Numbered from the stretch's first letter, positions 8,961 through 19,009 are shown. The stretch: 64,000 nucleotides of DNA from Methanobrevibacter sp. (GCF_030539875.1 NZ_JAUNXI010000007.1:1-64000), one strand, 5' to 3'. Notes: a model not told the origin generated them from the sequence alone. A program made the numbers and translations.

Positions 8961-9282
8961 ATCTGAATATTTTCTATAAGATATTATTAAAATTTTATGA
9001 AGTATTACTTTTTAAAATATCAATTTTTTTTATTTGTATCTATTTTAGATTAAATAATTGGGTATTGATTAATTTTATTATTTAAAAATTAAATTATCTT
9101 TATTATTTTTGTACTTATAATAAATATTTTTTATTTTTAAAGTTAAGTTTAAAAGTAATAAATAGTTTTTTATATTTCTTTGTTGAATATTATCAAATAT
9201 TAAAATATTATTATTACTTATTAACATTATTGATAAAAAGTAATAATTTTTTTTAATATGTTTAATTTGGAGGTGAAATATT
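8961..9282. other. AT-rich divergent promoter region between the Fe-S protein and nikA copy 2
   Basis: This 322-bp stretch has no gene. It holds the leftward promoter of the Fe-S protein gene with an AGTATTACT half-site at 9001-9009, and the rightward promoter region of the second binding-protein gene. Near the latter is an inverted repeat ATTATTACTT (9210-9219) / AAGTAATAAT (9238-9247) and a strong Shine-Dalgarno (GGAGGTGA, 9270-9277). Confidence 0.55.
9210..9247. promoter_or_regulatory. Candidate operator: ATTATTACTT inverted repeat before nikA copy 2
   Basis: ATTATTACTT (9210-9219) and its exact complement AAGTAATAAT (9238-9247) are separated by 18 bp, 36 bp before the start of the second binding-protein gene. 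It is a variant of the AGTATTAC element found at the other promoters of the block. The surroundings are very AT-rich, which raises the chance of coincidence for any single copy. Confidence 0.45.
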
Positions 9283-10905
9283 ATGGATAATAAAACAAAA
9301 ATGATTATGGCTGGTGTAGCTGTAGTGGCTATTGTTTTAATTGGTGCATTTGCATTTATGGGCGGTTCTAATGATGATGATCCTGCACATTTGAGAGTGG
9401 CTATGCACAGTAACATTGCTGAACCAAAAGCAGGTTTCAATCCGCTCACTGGTTGGGGATGTGGTCATCAGAATTATAATCCTTTGGTGCAAAGTTGTTT
9501 GTTTAAAACCGATGTAAATGGTTCAATTGTTCCTGATCTCGCAACTGGTTATTCAATTAGTGGCGATGGTAAAACTTGGGCCGTGGATGTAAGAGAGGAT
9601 GTTAAATTTTCAGACAATTCTACTTTTGATGCAGAAGATGTAGCATTTACATTTAACACTGCTAAAAAAACAGAATCTGAGTTAGATTTAACTAATATTG
9701 AAAATGTTACAGCAATTAATAAAACTCGCGTTGAATTTAATTTAGTTGAACCAAGATCAACCTTTATTTATGATTTAAGATATGTAGGTATTGTACCATC
9801 TGACTCATATGATAATTCAACATATGGTGGAAATCCAATTGGTACCGGACCATATGTATTGGACCATTGGGATAAAGGCCAACAGGCTATATTTAAAATC
9901 AATGATAATTATTATGGTCATAAACCATACTTTACTCAAATCACACTATTATTCCCTGAAGAATCAACTTGGTTGGAATTAACTAAATCTGGTGAAGTGG
10001 ATGTAGCACCTGTTGCAACTTCTGCATTAAACCAAACTGTTGATGGATACAAATTTGTTGAAAAATCAGCAGGCAGGGCACAAGGAGTATCTTTACCTTA
10101 TCTTAATGATACTGGAATTGTTTATAATGGTACTATGAAAGTTGGTAACAATGTCACTGCTGATAAATCAATTAGAGAAGCATTAAATGTAGGTATTAAT
10201 CGTCAAGTTATCTGTGATGATGTATTTGCAGGTCATGCTACTCCAGAATATACGGGTGTTGATACAAGAGATTTCGCTAATCCTGATGCTAAAGTAGCTG
10301 ACAATGATGTTGAAAAAGCAAAACAAATCTTAAAAGATGGTGGTTGGGTTGACACTGATGGTGATGGAATTGTAGAAAAAGATGGTGTAAAAGCATCATT
10401 TAGTCTATATTATCCACCAGATTATCTTGATAGGCAATCAGTCTCAACTGTGTTTGCAGAACAAGCAAAACAATTGGGTATTGAAGTAAAACTTGTAGGT
10501 GCTGATTGGGATACAATTTATCAAAATTTATATAGTTCAGCAGCATTAATGCAACAAACTTCTCCTGATCCATATAAATCAGTTTATCAACAATACCATA
10601 GTAAAGAAATGGACGGATTTTATATGAATCCGAACTTATACAACAATTCTGCATCTGATAAATTAATGGATGATGCTATGCATGCTAATGATTTTAATCA
10701 AGCTAATTCATTGTGGTCACAATCTGCTCTTGTAAATGGTGGAGGTTGGGGACCTGCTGGAGATGCTCCATGGGTATGGATTGTAAACTATGATTATAAT
10801 TATTTCATTAAAGATGGTATTGATATAGGTAACCAACCTGACGGCTTAGGAAATGATGTTTTAATTAATATTTGCGAGTGGACAAGAACTAATTCTACCG
10901 CTTAA
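9283..10905 (+). CDS. Nickel/peptide ABC transporter substrate-binding protein, NikA/DppA type (copy 2)
   Basis: 540 residues with an N-terminal hydrophobic anchor (about residues 7-26, no lipobox) followed by an Asp-rich linker. The SBP family 5 body follows copy 1 closely (AGFNPLTGWG, IPIGTGPYVLDHWDKGQQ-like block, DTDGDGIVEKDGVKASF). The GWGCGHQNYNPLVQSCLF segment carries two Cys absent from copy 1. The ATG at 9283 has GGAGGTGA upstream. It is first in a rightward unit with nikB and nikC copy 2; the T-rich 45-bp gap after it (10906-10953) may cause partial termination, mirroring the hairpin in copy 1. Confidence 0.88.
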   Translation: MDNKTKMIMAGVAVVAIVLIGAFAFMGGSNDDDPAHLRVAMHSNIAEPKAGFNPLTGWGCGHQNYNPLVQSCLFKTDVNGSIVPDLATGYSISGDGKTWAVDVREDVKFSDNSTFDAEDVAFTFNTAKKTESELDLTNIENVTAINKTRVEFNLVEPRSTFIYDLRYVGIVPSDSYDNSTYGGNPIGTGPYVLDHWDKGQQAIFKINDNYYGHKPYFTQITLLFPEESTWLELTKSGEVDVAPVATSALNQTVDGYKFVEKSAGRAQGVSLPYLNDTGIVYNGTMKVGNNVTADKSIREALNVGINRQVICDDVFAGHATPEYTGVDTRDFANPDAKVADNDVEKAKQILKDGGWVDTDGDGIVEKDGVKASFSLYYPPDYLDRQSVSTVFAEQAKQLGIEVKLVGADWDTIYQNLYSSAALMQQTSPDPYKSVYQQYHSKEMDGFYMNPNLYNNSASDKLMDDAMHANDFNQANSLWSQSALVNGGGWGPAGDAPWVWIVNYDYNYFIKDGIDIGNQPDGLGNDVLINICEWTRTNSTA

Positions 10906-10953
10906 TTAAACATTTTTTCCTTTTTTTTTTAAAAATTGTTGTGGGGGCTTATT

Positions 10954-11943
10954 TTGAATAAAAATCAATTATTAAAATTTTTAAGTTATAAATTAATACG
11001 TTTTGTGCTGTTGATGATACTGGTTGCAATATTCAGTTTCGTATTATTAGATTTGTCTCCTATTGACCCTGTGAATGCTTATCTAAATCAAGCAGCCGTA
11101 TCCGAGTCACAAAGAGCAATACTTTATGAATATTTTGGTACGGGTGTCCCTTTACATATTAAGATATTTCATTGGTTATCCGATTTGTTTCATGGTAATT
11201 TGGGGATTTCTTTAATATATCGTGCCCCAGTTATAAATATTATATTTGAAAAATCTTCTGCATCTATTGTATTGATGGCATTATCATGGTTATTCAGTGG
11301 AATTATTGGGTTCTTTTTGGGTGTTGTTGCTGGAAAAAATAAGGGGTCATGGATTGATAAAGCAGTTAAAGTTTATTGTTATACAATTCAATCTGCACCA
11401 TCATTTTGGGTAGGTATGTTAGTTTTAATGGTATTTGCTGTGTATCTGGGATGGTTCCCAATAGGTTTTGGAGTTCCAATTGGTGTTAACAGCAGCGATG
11501 CTACATTTTTAGAATGGGCTTCAAGATTAGTACTTCCAACTCTAACATTAAGCCTTGTTGGTTTAGCGCCAATTGCAATGTATACTCGTAATGAGTTAAT
11601 TCAGGTTTTATCATCTGATTTTGTATTATTTGCAAAATCTAGAGGTGAAAGCGGTTGGGATTTAATAAAAAATCATGGAATAAGAAATATATTATTGCCT
11701 GCCATAACTTTACAGTTTTTATCATTTAGTGAGTTATTTGGAGGGGCTGTTCTAGTCGAACAAGTATTTTCTTATCCAGGTATTGGTCAAACGGCAGTAG
11801 CAGCAGGTCTTCAAAGTGATGTTCCACTATTGCTGGGTATTGTATTATTCAGTGCAATATTTGTATTTGCAGGTAACTTACTTGCTGATCTTTCATATTA
11901 TTTAATTGATCCAAGAATTAAGGAGAATGAAATCAATGATTAA
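10954..11943 (+). CDS. Nickel/peptide ABC transporter permease, NikB/DppB type (copy 2)
   Basis: About 329 residues and six predicted helices; carries SPIDPVNAYLN after helix 1 and an EAA-type loop (FAKSRGESGWDLIKNHGIRN) nearly the same as in copy 1. Start TTG 10954 is chosen because a GTGGGGGC Shine-Dalgarno sits just upstream and the resulting N-terminus aligns with copy 1. It overlaps nikC by eight bases. Confidence 0.88.
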   Translation: MNKNQLLKFLSYKLIRFVLLMILVAIFSFVLLDLSPIDPVNAYLNQAAVSESQRAILYEYFGTGVPLHIKIFHWLSDLFHGNLGISLIYRAPVINIIFEKSSASIVLMALSWLFSGIIGFFLGVVAGKNKGSWIDKAVKVYCYTIQSAPSFWVGMLVLMVFAVYLGWFPIGFGVPIGVNSSDATFLEWASRLVLPTLTLSLVGLAPIAMYTRNELIQVLSSDFVLFAKSRGESGWDLIKNHGIRNILLPAITLQFLSFSELFGGAVLVEQVFSYPGIGQTAVAAGLQSDVPLLLGIVLFSAIFVFAGNLLADLSYYLIDPRIKENEIND

Positions 11944-12787
11944 GAAAACTGATGATAAAAAACAATGGTTTTTATATCCTGCAAATCTTAGAGTAAAGAC
12001 TATAATTATTATTGTTCTTTCTTTATTTGTCATTTTAAGCATATTTGTCTCTAGTTACTTTATTGGTAATATCCCAACGAATTTTGTTAATGCTAATCAG
12101 ATGCCTTCCATTAATCATTTATTCGGTACTGATTGGATGGGAAGGGATATGTTCCAAAGAACTGTTGCAGGTCTTGGATTAAGTTTGACTGTAGGGTTTA
12201 TTGCATCAATTGTTAGTACTTTCATTTCTATTGTTCTGGGATTGTTTTCTAGCTTCAATAAATTTACAGATGAAACAGTTGCAGGAATAATTGATTTATT
12301 TGGCTCAATACCTCATATTCTTTTAATTATTCTTGTTTCAATAATGTTTGGTGGAGGTGTGTTGGGTGTTGTTATGGGTGTAGGTTTAACTCATTGGACG
12401 CCTCTTGCAAGAGTTTTAAGATCAGAAATTAAAGAAATTAAAACTAAAGAATATATTTCATTGTCTGAAAAACTAGGAAAAACAAAAATGTGGATAGCAA
12501 TAAAACATATTCTGCCATTAGTCATATCGCAGATTATTGTTGGCGTAATTCTCATGTTTCCTCATGCAATCATGCACGAAGCTGCTATTACGTTTCTTGG
12601 ATTTGGTTTACCTCCTCATGAACCTGCTATTGGTGTGATTTTATCTGAATCAATGAATTACTTATCATCTGGATATTGGTGGTTAGCATTTTATCCTGGT
12701 ATGTCATTATTGCTAGTTGTATTATTGTTTGATTTAATCGGGGAAAATGTTGAGAAATTACTCAATCCTGAAACTGCACATAAATAA
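11936..12787 (+). CDS. Nickel/peptide ABC transporter permease, NikC/DppC type (copy 2)
   Basis: About 283 residues with the FGTDWMGRDMF motif after the first helix, an EAA loop (EYISLSEKLGKTKMWIAIKHILP) and a conserved HAIMHEAAITFLGFGLPPHEP region. ATG 11936 fits AGGAG (11921-11925) at ten bases; an ATG at 11927 is too close. It completes the second importer together with the leftward ATPases at 6001-7563. Confidence 0.9.
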   Translation: MIKKTDDKKQWFLYPANLRVKTIIIIVLSLFVILSIFVSSYFIGNIPTNFVNANQMPSINHLFGTDWMGRDMFQRTVAGLGLSLTVGFIASIVSTFISIVLGLFSSFNKFTDETVAGIIDLFGSIPHILLIILVSIMFGGGVLGVVMGVGLTHWTPLARVLRSEIKEIKTKEYISLSEKLGKTKMWIAIKHILPLVISQIIVGVILMFPHAIMHEAAITFLGFGLPPHEPAIGVILSESMNYLSSGYWWLAFYPGMSLLLVVLLFDLIGENVEKLLNPETAHK

Positions 12788-12917
12788 ATTTGATGTCCTG
12801 TTGTTCTAATAAATGTTTATTTGTATCAACATTTTGGCATTGAGTTGTTAAAACATTTGACTAAGGATAATTGAAATGCTGCAAAAGATTTGAAGATATA
12901 CCAACAGAATTTAACAG

Positions 12918-14312
12918 TTATGCATGTTTGATATTTGTGTATTCGGATATTTCGGAGTTTATTGTGCATAAATCATTTATGTTTAAATCATGCACATTGT
13001 CATGTCCGGTAATTCTTGCAAACTGTTTCAATTCCTCTGTTGAAACTTTTAAGTAGTTTTCAACTCTTTTTGCAGCTGCTTCTATTTTAAATCTTTCGCG
13101 ATTTTCAGGATTTTGAGTAGCAACGCCTACAGGACAATATCCTGTGTGGCAAATCTTATATTGCTGGCATGCAGAGGCAATCAGTGCACCGGTTCCAACA
13201 GCTATTGCATCAGCACCCATAGCCAAAGCTTTAGCAAAATCTGATGAAATGCGCAAACCTCCTGTGATTGTTAATGCAATGTCGCTTCTGTTTTCATCCA
13301 AATATTTTCGGGCCCTGCTTAAAGCATAAATTGTAGGAACGGATGTTGAGTCACGAATAATTTTCGGACTGGCGCCGGTAGATCCGCCTCTGCCGTCAAT
13401 GGTGATAAAATCCGGTTCGGCATAACAGGCATGCTCCAAATCATCTTCAATTCTTCCGGCAGCAAATTTTAATCCGATTGGCCTTCCTCCGGATTTTTTT
13501 CTTAAATGTAAAACAAGTTCTTTTAAGTCCTCTTTTGAGTTGATTTCGGGAATTGTAGCAGGGGAGTGGATATCATGGCCTGCAGGTTTATTTCTAATTT
13601 CAGCAATTTCGGAAGTTACCTTTTCGCCTTGCAGTTGACCACCTAAACCCGGTTTTGTAGATTGACCTATTTTTATTTCAATGGCATCAGAGTTTTTCAG
13701 GTTTTCATCATTTACAGAATACTTATTTGGAACATACTCAAAAATATATTTATAAGCGTTTTCCATTTCTTCAGGTAAAATTCCTCCTTCTCCACTGCAC
13801 TGGGCTGTTTTAACACTGGCACTTCCCTTAGAAAGGGCAATTTTACTTTCTCTTGACAATGCTCCAAAGGACATGTGGGCGATATAAACAGGAGTTTCAA
13901 TGACTAACGGTTTTTTGGCATTTTTTCCAATTATGGTTTTTGTTTTAACATCAATACTTGATTCTAAAGGTGGAGGATTTAGCTGACATCCTAAAATTAG
14001 AATATCCTCCCAGTCGGGCATTGATAATTCGGTATACATTGAAGACACTATGGATTCGCCTGAAATTGCCATCTGATGTATTGTATCCATGTGCCTAATA
14101 CTTTCATCATTGCGGGCAAACTCTTCCGGATAATTCAAGTTCAATGTTTCTTTTTTAAAATCAGTGTCGGGCTTTGAATTTTCAAATTCAATAAAATTTG
14201 ATATTTCTTGTTTGCATGTAGGGCATTTATCTAAATCTTTTAATAACACGCCGGTATCTTCTTCATTATGAATGTGGCCACAAATAAGACATTTATATAT
14301 CATATTTTCCAC
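12918..14312 (-). CDS. Archaeal glutamate synthase (FMN domain) with N-terminal rubredoxin-like zinc/iron knuckle
   Basis: 464 residues. Residues about 5-40 contain two CxxC pairs (CLICG and CPTC), a rubredoxin-like module. The rest is the FMN-binding synthase domain of GltB-type enzymes (SKGSASVKTAQCSGEGG, GQSTKPGLGGQL, TIDGRGGSTGASP, GGLRISSDFAKALAMGADAIAVGT), followed by the Cys triad CHTGYCPVG for a 3Fe-4S cluster. It would make glutamate from 2-oxoglutarate and ammonia using reduced electron carriers. There is no N-terminal glutamine amidotransferase domain, as is usual for archaeal split forms, so the amidotransferase must come from elsewhere. It is a single leftward gene. A second ATG at 14303 is possible. 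Confidence 0.85.
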   Translation of the reverse strand: MENMIYKCLICGHIHNEEDTGVLLKDLDKCPTCKQEISNFIEFENSKPDTDFKKETLNLNYPEEFARNDESIRHMDTIHQMAISGESIVSSMYTELSMPDWEDILILGCQLNPPPLESSIDVKTKTIIGKNAKKPLVIETPVYIAHMSFGALSRESKIALSKGSASVKTAQCSGEGGILPEEMENAYKYIFEYVPNKYSVNDENLKNSDAIEIKIGQSTKPGLGGQLQGEKVTSEIAEIRNKPAGHDIHSPATIPEINSKEDLKELVLHLRKKSGGRPIGLKFAAGRIEDDLEHACYAEPDFITIDGRGGSTGASPKIIRDSTSVPTIYALSRARKYLDENRSDIALTITGGLRISSDFAKALAMGADAIAVGTGALIASACQQYKICHTGYCPVGVATQNPENRERFKIEAAAKRVENYLKVSTEELKQFARITGHDNVHDLNINDLCTINSEISEYTNIKHA

Positions 14313-14441
14313 CTCTTTAATTAAAATAGTGGATAAATTTTTATATAAACTTTTAGATTTGTCATGTTTGTAAAATTTTCATGGAATAATTTGATTTTTT
14401 TTTCTTAAACTTTATTTTATATGTTGTAAAATATTATATTG

Positions 14442-15302
14442 ATGAAGAGAACAGCACTTAAAATTGGATATATTGGAACTAATTTCCACGGGTTTCAACG
14501 CCAGCCTGATTTGAGAACGGTCGAAGAGGAATTAATCTATCATTTGCGCAAACTTAATTATATTGACGATTTAAAAAAGTCCAGATTCAGAATTGCCGGA
14601 AGAACCGATGCAGGGGTTCACAGTTTAGGTAATGTAATCAGCTTTCAATCTGAAAAAGAGGTTAGAGTAAATGAAATTAACAATTCGCTACCTGATGATA
14701 TACAAATCCTTGCCAGCGCTCCTGTTCGTTATGCTTTTAAACCGAGATACGCTCAAATGAGACAATACAGGTACATGCTGTTCCAGGATTTGGATGTTGA
14801 TAAATTAAATGAATGTGCTGAATTGTTTAAAGGAACTCATAATTTCACTAATTTTACAAAAAGATTTCAAAAAACCACTACAAGAACTATTGAAGATATT
14901 AAAATCAATAGGGTGGACTTAAATGATTGTCATAAAAAGGAATTCCCAAATCTTCACGATACAATTTCTCCAATTTTTGTAGATATTTACGGAGAGTCAT
15001 TTTTATGGAATATGGTAAGAAAAATGATGAGGGTTTTTGTTGACGTGGCTATTGGCAAGATGGATTTGGATGATGTTGAAAGATTGTTAAATCCTGATGG
15101 GGAGGAACCGAGAGCATATATTAAAGTTATGGAAGCGGAATATCTGATTTTAATGGATATTCAATATGATGGAATCAAATTCAAATATGATGATTATGCC
15201 TGCGAGAGATTTAGGCGGAATTTAGTTGATTCGCTATCTGATTTGCAAAAGAGATATGCAATCAGAGAATCAATGATAAAAAGTTTACAGGATTTGCATT
15301 AG
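14442..15302 (+). CDS. truA: tRNA pseudouridine synthase A (TruA family)
   Basis: About 286 residues. It carries the TruA catalytic segment FRIAGRTDAGVHSLGNV, with the nucleophilic Asp in GRTDAGVHS, and the later ESFLWNMVRKMM block. It isomerises uridines in the anticodon arm of tRNA. ATG 14442 follows directly on an in-frame TTG; no Shine-Dalgarno is visible, and a TATA-like TTTATTTTATAT about 22-30 bases upstream suggests a near leaderless message. Confidence 0.9.
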   Translation: MKRTALKIGYIGTNFHGFQRQPDLRTVEEELIYHLRKLNYIDDLKKSRFRIAGRTDAGVHSLGNVISFQSEKEVRVNEINNSLPDDIQILASAPVRYAFKPRYAQMRQYRYMLFQDLDVDKLNECAELFKGTHNFTNFTKRFQKTTTRTIEDIKINRVDLNDCHKKEFPNLHDTISPIFVDIYGESFLWNMVRKMMRVFVDVAIGKMDLDDVERLLNPDGEEPRAYIKVMEAEYLILMDIQYDGIKFKYDDYACERFRRNLVDSLSDLQKRYAIRESMIKSLQDLH

Positions 15303-15590
15303 GTTTTGGAATACCTTGCTGTGTGATATTAAAAACATGTTACCTTAACACCAAATTTTCCATTTGCCGCAAATGCAACTGGCAATGTGTGAAAAGTGTT
15401 GTTTTAACTCCATTGTCATTTTTTATATATTGTAATCTGGCAATGACTTTTATCACCATTGCTGGAAGTTTATATCAAATACAGGCATTTTCAATATTTT
15501 TATTAATTGGATTGTTGGCATTGCAGGTGGATGTGCTATTTTAAAAATCAAAAAATGTTTTAATGCTTATTTAATAAATATAATAATATT

Positions 15591-16913
15591 ATGAAAATAG
15601 CAACTATTTTGGGAACAAGACCAGAAATTATTAAGATGGCTCCTATTATTGATGAAATCTCTCATAGAGATATTAATCAAATTATTTTACACACCGGCCA
15701 ACATTATGATGAGGAAATGTCTGATAATTTCTTTAAAGACTTGGATATTTCAACTCCGGATTATAATATTCATGTTGGCTCTGGAACTCATGGAAAACAA
15801 ACAGGTTTGATGATGAAAGGCATTGAGGAAGTTCTTCTTGAAGAAAAACCAGATATTGTCTTAGTTCAAGGCGATACTAATGCAGTTTTAGCAGGGGCTC
15901 TTGTTGCATCTAAACTGCACATTGCAATTGGTCATGTTGAGGCAGGACTCAGATCTTTTGACATGACAATGCCTGAAGAACTGAATCGCAGAGTTGCCGA
16001 TGTTTGTTCTACACTGTATTTTGTCCCAACTGAAGAATCGGCCGTTAATCTTTTAGCTGAAGGGTTTTCAAGAAAAAATCTGTTTATCACAGGCAATACT
16101 GTTGTAGATGCTTGTTTTAGACATTTAAAAATTGCTGAAAAAAGAGGATTTGAAGACGAATCTCTTAAAAAGCTTAACATCAATAAAATGGACAATATTT
16201 TAACTTTAACAATGCACAGGGCCGAAAATGTTGACGACAGGGCAAGAGTGAGTGAAATAATTGGAGCTCTCAGAGAACTGGATGACATGAACATTATTTT
16301 TCCGATTCATCCAAGAACTAAAAACGCGCTTGAAAAGTTCGGTTTATTTGATGAATTGAATAATTTGGAGCACGTTCATATTATAAAGCCTTTAGGTTAT
16401 TTGGATTTTCTGCTTTTAACTTCTCTTTCAACTTTGATTTTAACTGATTCTGGAGGTCTTCAGGAAGAAGCAATAATATTGAATATTCCTGCTTTGACTT
16501 TGAGATATAATACTGAAAGGCCGGAAACAGTAACTGCAGGAGGCAATATTCTCGTTGGCTGTGATAAAAAAGCCATAGTCGGCAATGCTTTAAAAATCAT
16601 TAACGATAAAGGTTTTGCCGATAAAATGAAAAATGCAGTTAATCCTTATGGGCAGGGGGATTCTGCAAAATTAACCCTGGATGCAATAGAGAAATATTAC
16701 TCAAGGGGCTTGTTAAATATTAGTGCTCCTGAAAACGTAATGCTTTCATTTTCAAGAAAAATGACAAAGATAGATGAAGGAATCTCTGTTGAAGAATTTG
16801 AAACTAAAGAGAATGCACTTGTTCACATGGTCTTTGACGGGGAAAGAATGATATTTCCGGATGACAAATTAAATTTAAACGGTATGATGGTTTATTATGA
16901 TAAACGAGAATGA
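15591..16913 (+). CDS. wecB: UDP-N-acetylglucosamine 2-epimerase (non-hydrolysing)
   Basis: 440 residues. Begins with [18 protein letters not shown] and carries [21 protein letters not shown] and the DSGGLQEEA motif of the WecB/MnaA family. It converts UDP-GlcNAc to UDP-ManNAc, which feeds UDP-ManNAc uronate for surface glycans and N-glycosylation. The family core ends near residue 370; this protein has about 70 further residues ([16 protein letters not shown] and on) of unknown role. Its end overlaps mfnD by 17 bases, so the two are probably co-translated. Confidence 0.9.
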   Translation: MKIATILGTRPEIIKMAPIIDEISHRDINQIILHTGQHYDEEMSDNFFKDLDISTPDYNIHVGSGTHGKQTGLMMKGIEEVLLEEKPDIVLVQGDTNAVLAGALVASKLHIAIGHVEAGLRSFDMTMPEELNRRVADVCSTLYFVPTEESAVNLLAEGFSRKNLFITGNTVVDACFRHLKIAEKRGFEDESLKKLNINKMDNILTLTMHRAENVDDRARVSEIIGALRELDDMNIIFPIHPRTKNALEKFGLFDELNNLEHVHIIKPLGYLDFLLLTSLSTLILTDSGGLQEEAIILNIPALTLRYNTERPETVTAGGNILVGCDKKAIVGNALKIINDKGFADKMKNAVNPYGQGDSAKLTLDAIEKYYSRGLLNISAPENVMLSFSRKMTKIDEGISVEEFETKENALVHMVFDGERMIFPDDKLNLNGMMVYYDKRE

Positions 16914-17985
16914 TTCAATTTTGGTATTTGAGTATTTCACTGCTTCTGGCGAAAAGGATAAATGCATAATTTCTGAAGCTGAAGCATTGATATCTGCGCT
17001 TTTAGATGATTTGAAAGACTTTAATATTGATTTGGTGATTAACGAATCCTATAAAAATATCGCCTCTGATTACAATAATGTTAATCCGATTTTAATCAAT
17101 CAGGACATTGTTTTCTGGCTTGAATCCAATGCGGAAAAATTTAATAAAGCCATTTTCATATCTGCTGAGAACAACAACAATCTTTATAATATTACTAAGA
17201 TTTTAGAGGAAAACGATGTGAAAATATACAATTCCTCATCTGAAGCCTGCTTAAAGTCTTCTGATAAGTATGAAACTTATGAGGCGTTACCTAATTTCAT
17301 TCCTCAACCGAGGTCATTTAGATTTAAAATAGATCTGAAAGGATATTGGAAAAGAGCAATTGAAAATTTACATAAAAAATGGCAGGCTGAAGACCCGTTG
17401 ACACCTCTCAAATTAATTATAAAGCCAGTAATGGGTGTTGATTGTGAAAATATTGTTGTCATTGAAAAAATCGAGGATTTAACTCTTGATTTGGATAAAA
17501 TTTTCAAACCGGGGTCCCGAATTATTGTTCAGGAATATATTGAAGGATTGGACATCAGCGTTAGTTTAATCTGCGATGGCAAAAAGGCCATTCCTATAAG
17601 TTTAAATGAACAATATGTGGAATTAAAAAATGATAAGGGAATATATATTGGTGGAAAACTGCCATTTGAAAGCGAACATAAAGAAGAAGCTTTTGATATA
17701 GCAACCAAGGCAGTTGAAGCCATTGGGGGAATGAAAGGTTTTGTTGGTGTTGATCTGTTAATCAATGCAGATGAAAAGGATGTTCACTCAGTTTATTTAC
17801 TGGAAATAAATTCAAGATTTACAACCCCATATGTTGGCTTAAGTAAAATAGCTAATTTTAACATTGCTAAAACAATAGTTGATTTGGTAGATGATAATAT
17901 TGATATTGATGATGTTGATATGTCATTAGACGGAGGGGTAGAGTTTAGGAAATCCGGAGATTCCTTAGAAATCAGGAGAATATAA
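16897..17985 (+). CDS. mfnD: Tyramine--L-glutamate ligase (ATP-grasp), methanofuran biosynthesis
   Basis: 362 residues with an ATP-grasp fold: [19 protein letters not shown] binds ATP, and [17 protein letters not shown] near the C-terminus gives metal-binding Glu/Asn residues. It matches MfnD, which joins the gamma-carboxylate of glutamate to tyramine in methanofuran synthesis. The next gene, one base away, is mfnF, which uses the product; this context supports the call over other ATP-grasp ligases. ATG 16897 lies within the end of wecB. Confidence 0.85.
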   Translation: MINENDSILVFEYFTASGEKDKCIISEAEALISALLDDLKDFNIDLVINESYKNIASDYNNVNPILINQDIVFWLESNAEKFNKAIFISAENNNNLYNITKILEENDVKIYNSSSEACLKSSDKYETYEALPNFIPQPRSFRFKIDLKGYWKRAIENLHKKWQAEDPLTPLKLIIKPVMGVDCENIVVIEKIEDLTLDLDKIFKPGSRIIVQEYIEGLDISVSLICDGKKAIPISLNEQYVELKNDKGIYIGGKLPFESEHKEEAFDIATKAVEAIGGMKGFVGVDLLINADEKDVHSVYLLEINSRFTTPYVGLSKIANFNIAKTIVDLVDDNIDIDDVDMSLDGGVEFRKSGDSLEIRRI

Positions 17986-17986
17986 T

Positions 17987-19009
17987 ATGAAAGTAGCAGG
18001 ATTTGATATTGGTGGTGCAAACACCGATTTGGCAATCATTGACTTTGAGGGTGATGAAATTAAAAATATTGAAGTGGATTTCGCATATCTTCCAATGTGG
18101 AGCAACAATGATGATTTATCGGGGGTTTTAATAGAACTGATTGAAAAAATCTGTCCGGTATCTGAAATTGATGCGGTAGGCATTTCTATGACTGCGGAAC
18201 TTGTTGACGCTTATGACACTAAAAAAGAGGGTGTTTTGGATATTGTTGGGAAATGTGGGGAAACATTTCTCTGTCCGGTAGCTTATGTGGGAATTGACGG
18301 AATGCTGTCTGAACAGGAAATTATTGAAACTCCCTTAAAAGCAGCAGCGGCCAACTGGGTTGCAACAGCACAAATTGCAACATTAATTTCCGATAACTGT
18401 ATTTTTATTGACACTGGAAGTACAACAACAGACATTATACCTATTAAAGATGGAAATGAATGTGCAATCGGCAAATCTGACTTTGACAGATCCGCTACCG
18501 GTGAATTAGTCTACACCGGTACTTTAAGAACAAACCTTGCAAGTTTCCTTGATAAAGTAGAACTGAATGGAAAGGAATATCGTGTAGCCAGTGAATTATT
18601 TGCTCAAACTGCAGATGTATACAGGGTTTTGGAGTTGATCGGTGAAGAGGATTATGTCTGCGATACATTTGATGGTGAAGGCAAATCGAAAATTGATTGC
18701 GCTAAAAGAATTGCCCGTATCGTTTGTGCAGACCTGGAAATGTTAACTTTTGATGATGTCGTTGAACTGTCAAAATTCATTCATCAAAAACAGGTTGAAC
18801 AAATTGCTGACGGATTAAAACAGGTTGTAGAGACTCAGGATTTGGATTTGATTGTTACGACTGGTCTTGGAAAAGATATTTTGGATAAGAAAGCAGCGGA
18901 ATTTTTAGGTTTGGAAGTTAAATCAATGGGGGATTTTTTAACAGACGAAGAATGTGTTGTTGCGCCTGCTGTTGGAACTGCGGTGATGATGAATAAATAT
19001 TTAAATTAA
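17987..19009 (+). CDS. mfnF: Methanofuran synthase step, MfnF (hydantoinase/oxoprolinase-type ASKHA)
   Basis: 340 residues. The ASKHA phosphate loops are visible as GFDIGGANTDLAIID (residues about 4-18) and FIDTGSTTTDIIPI (about 140-153). MfnF joins gamma-glutamyltyramine to the aminomethylfuran diphosphate unit to give the core of methanofuran, the first C1 carrier of methanogenesis. One base separates it from mfnD, and the two form an operon with wecB. It ends facing carS. Confidence 0.85.
   Translation: MKVAGFDIGGANTDLAIIDFEGDEIKNIEVDFAYLPMWSNNDDLSGVLIELIEKICPVSEIDAVGISMTAELVDAYDTKKEGVLDIVGKCGETFLCPVAYVGIDGMLSEQEIIETPLKAAAANWVATAQIATLISDNCIFIDTGSTTTDIIPIKDGNECAIGKSDFDRSATGELVYTGTLRTNLASFLDKVELNGKEYRVASELFAQTADVYRVLELIGEEDYVCDTFDGEGKSKIDCAKRIARIVCADLEMLTFDDVVELSKFIHQKQVEQIADGLKQVVETQDLDLIVTTGLGKDILDKKAAEFLGLEVKSMGDFLTDEECVVAPAVGTAVMMNKYLN

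Noticed and set aside
9078-9449. A leftward 123-codon frame across the nikA2 start
   Set aside because: It overlaps the well-supported binding-protein gene and the AT-rich promoter, and has no translation signal.
12788-12917. Possible short gene remnant after nikC copy 2
   Set aside because: A few codons look protein-like but stops interrupt them and no family could be named.
15323-15544. A 73-codon frame with hydrophobic C-terminal half between truA and wecB
   Set aside because: No Shine-Dalgarno, no recognised family and other frames in the same stretch look equally protein-like. It may be a remnant, but I cannot support it as a gene.
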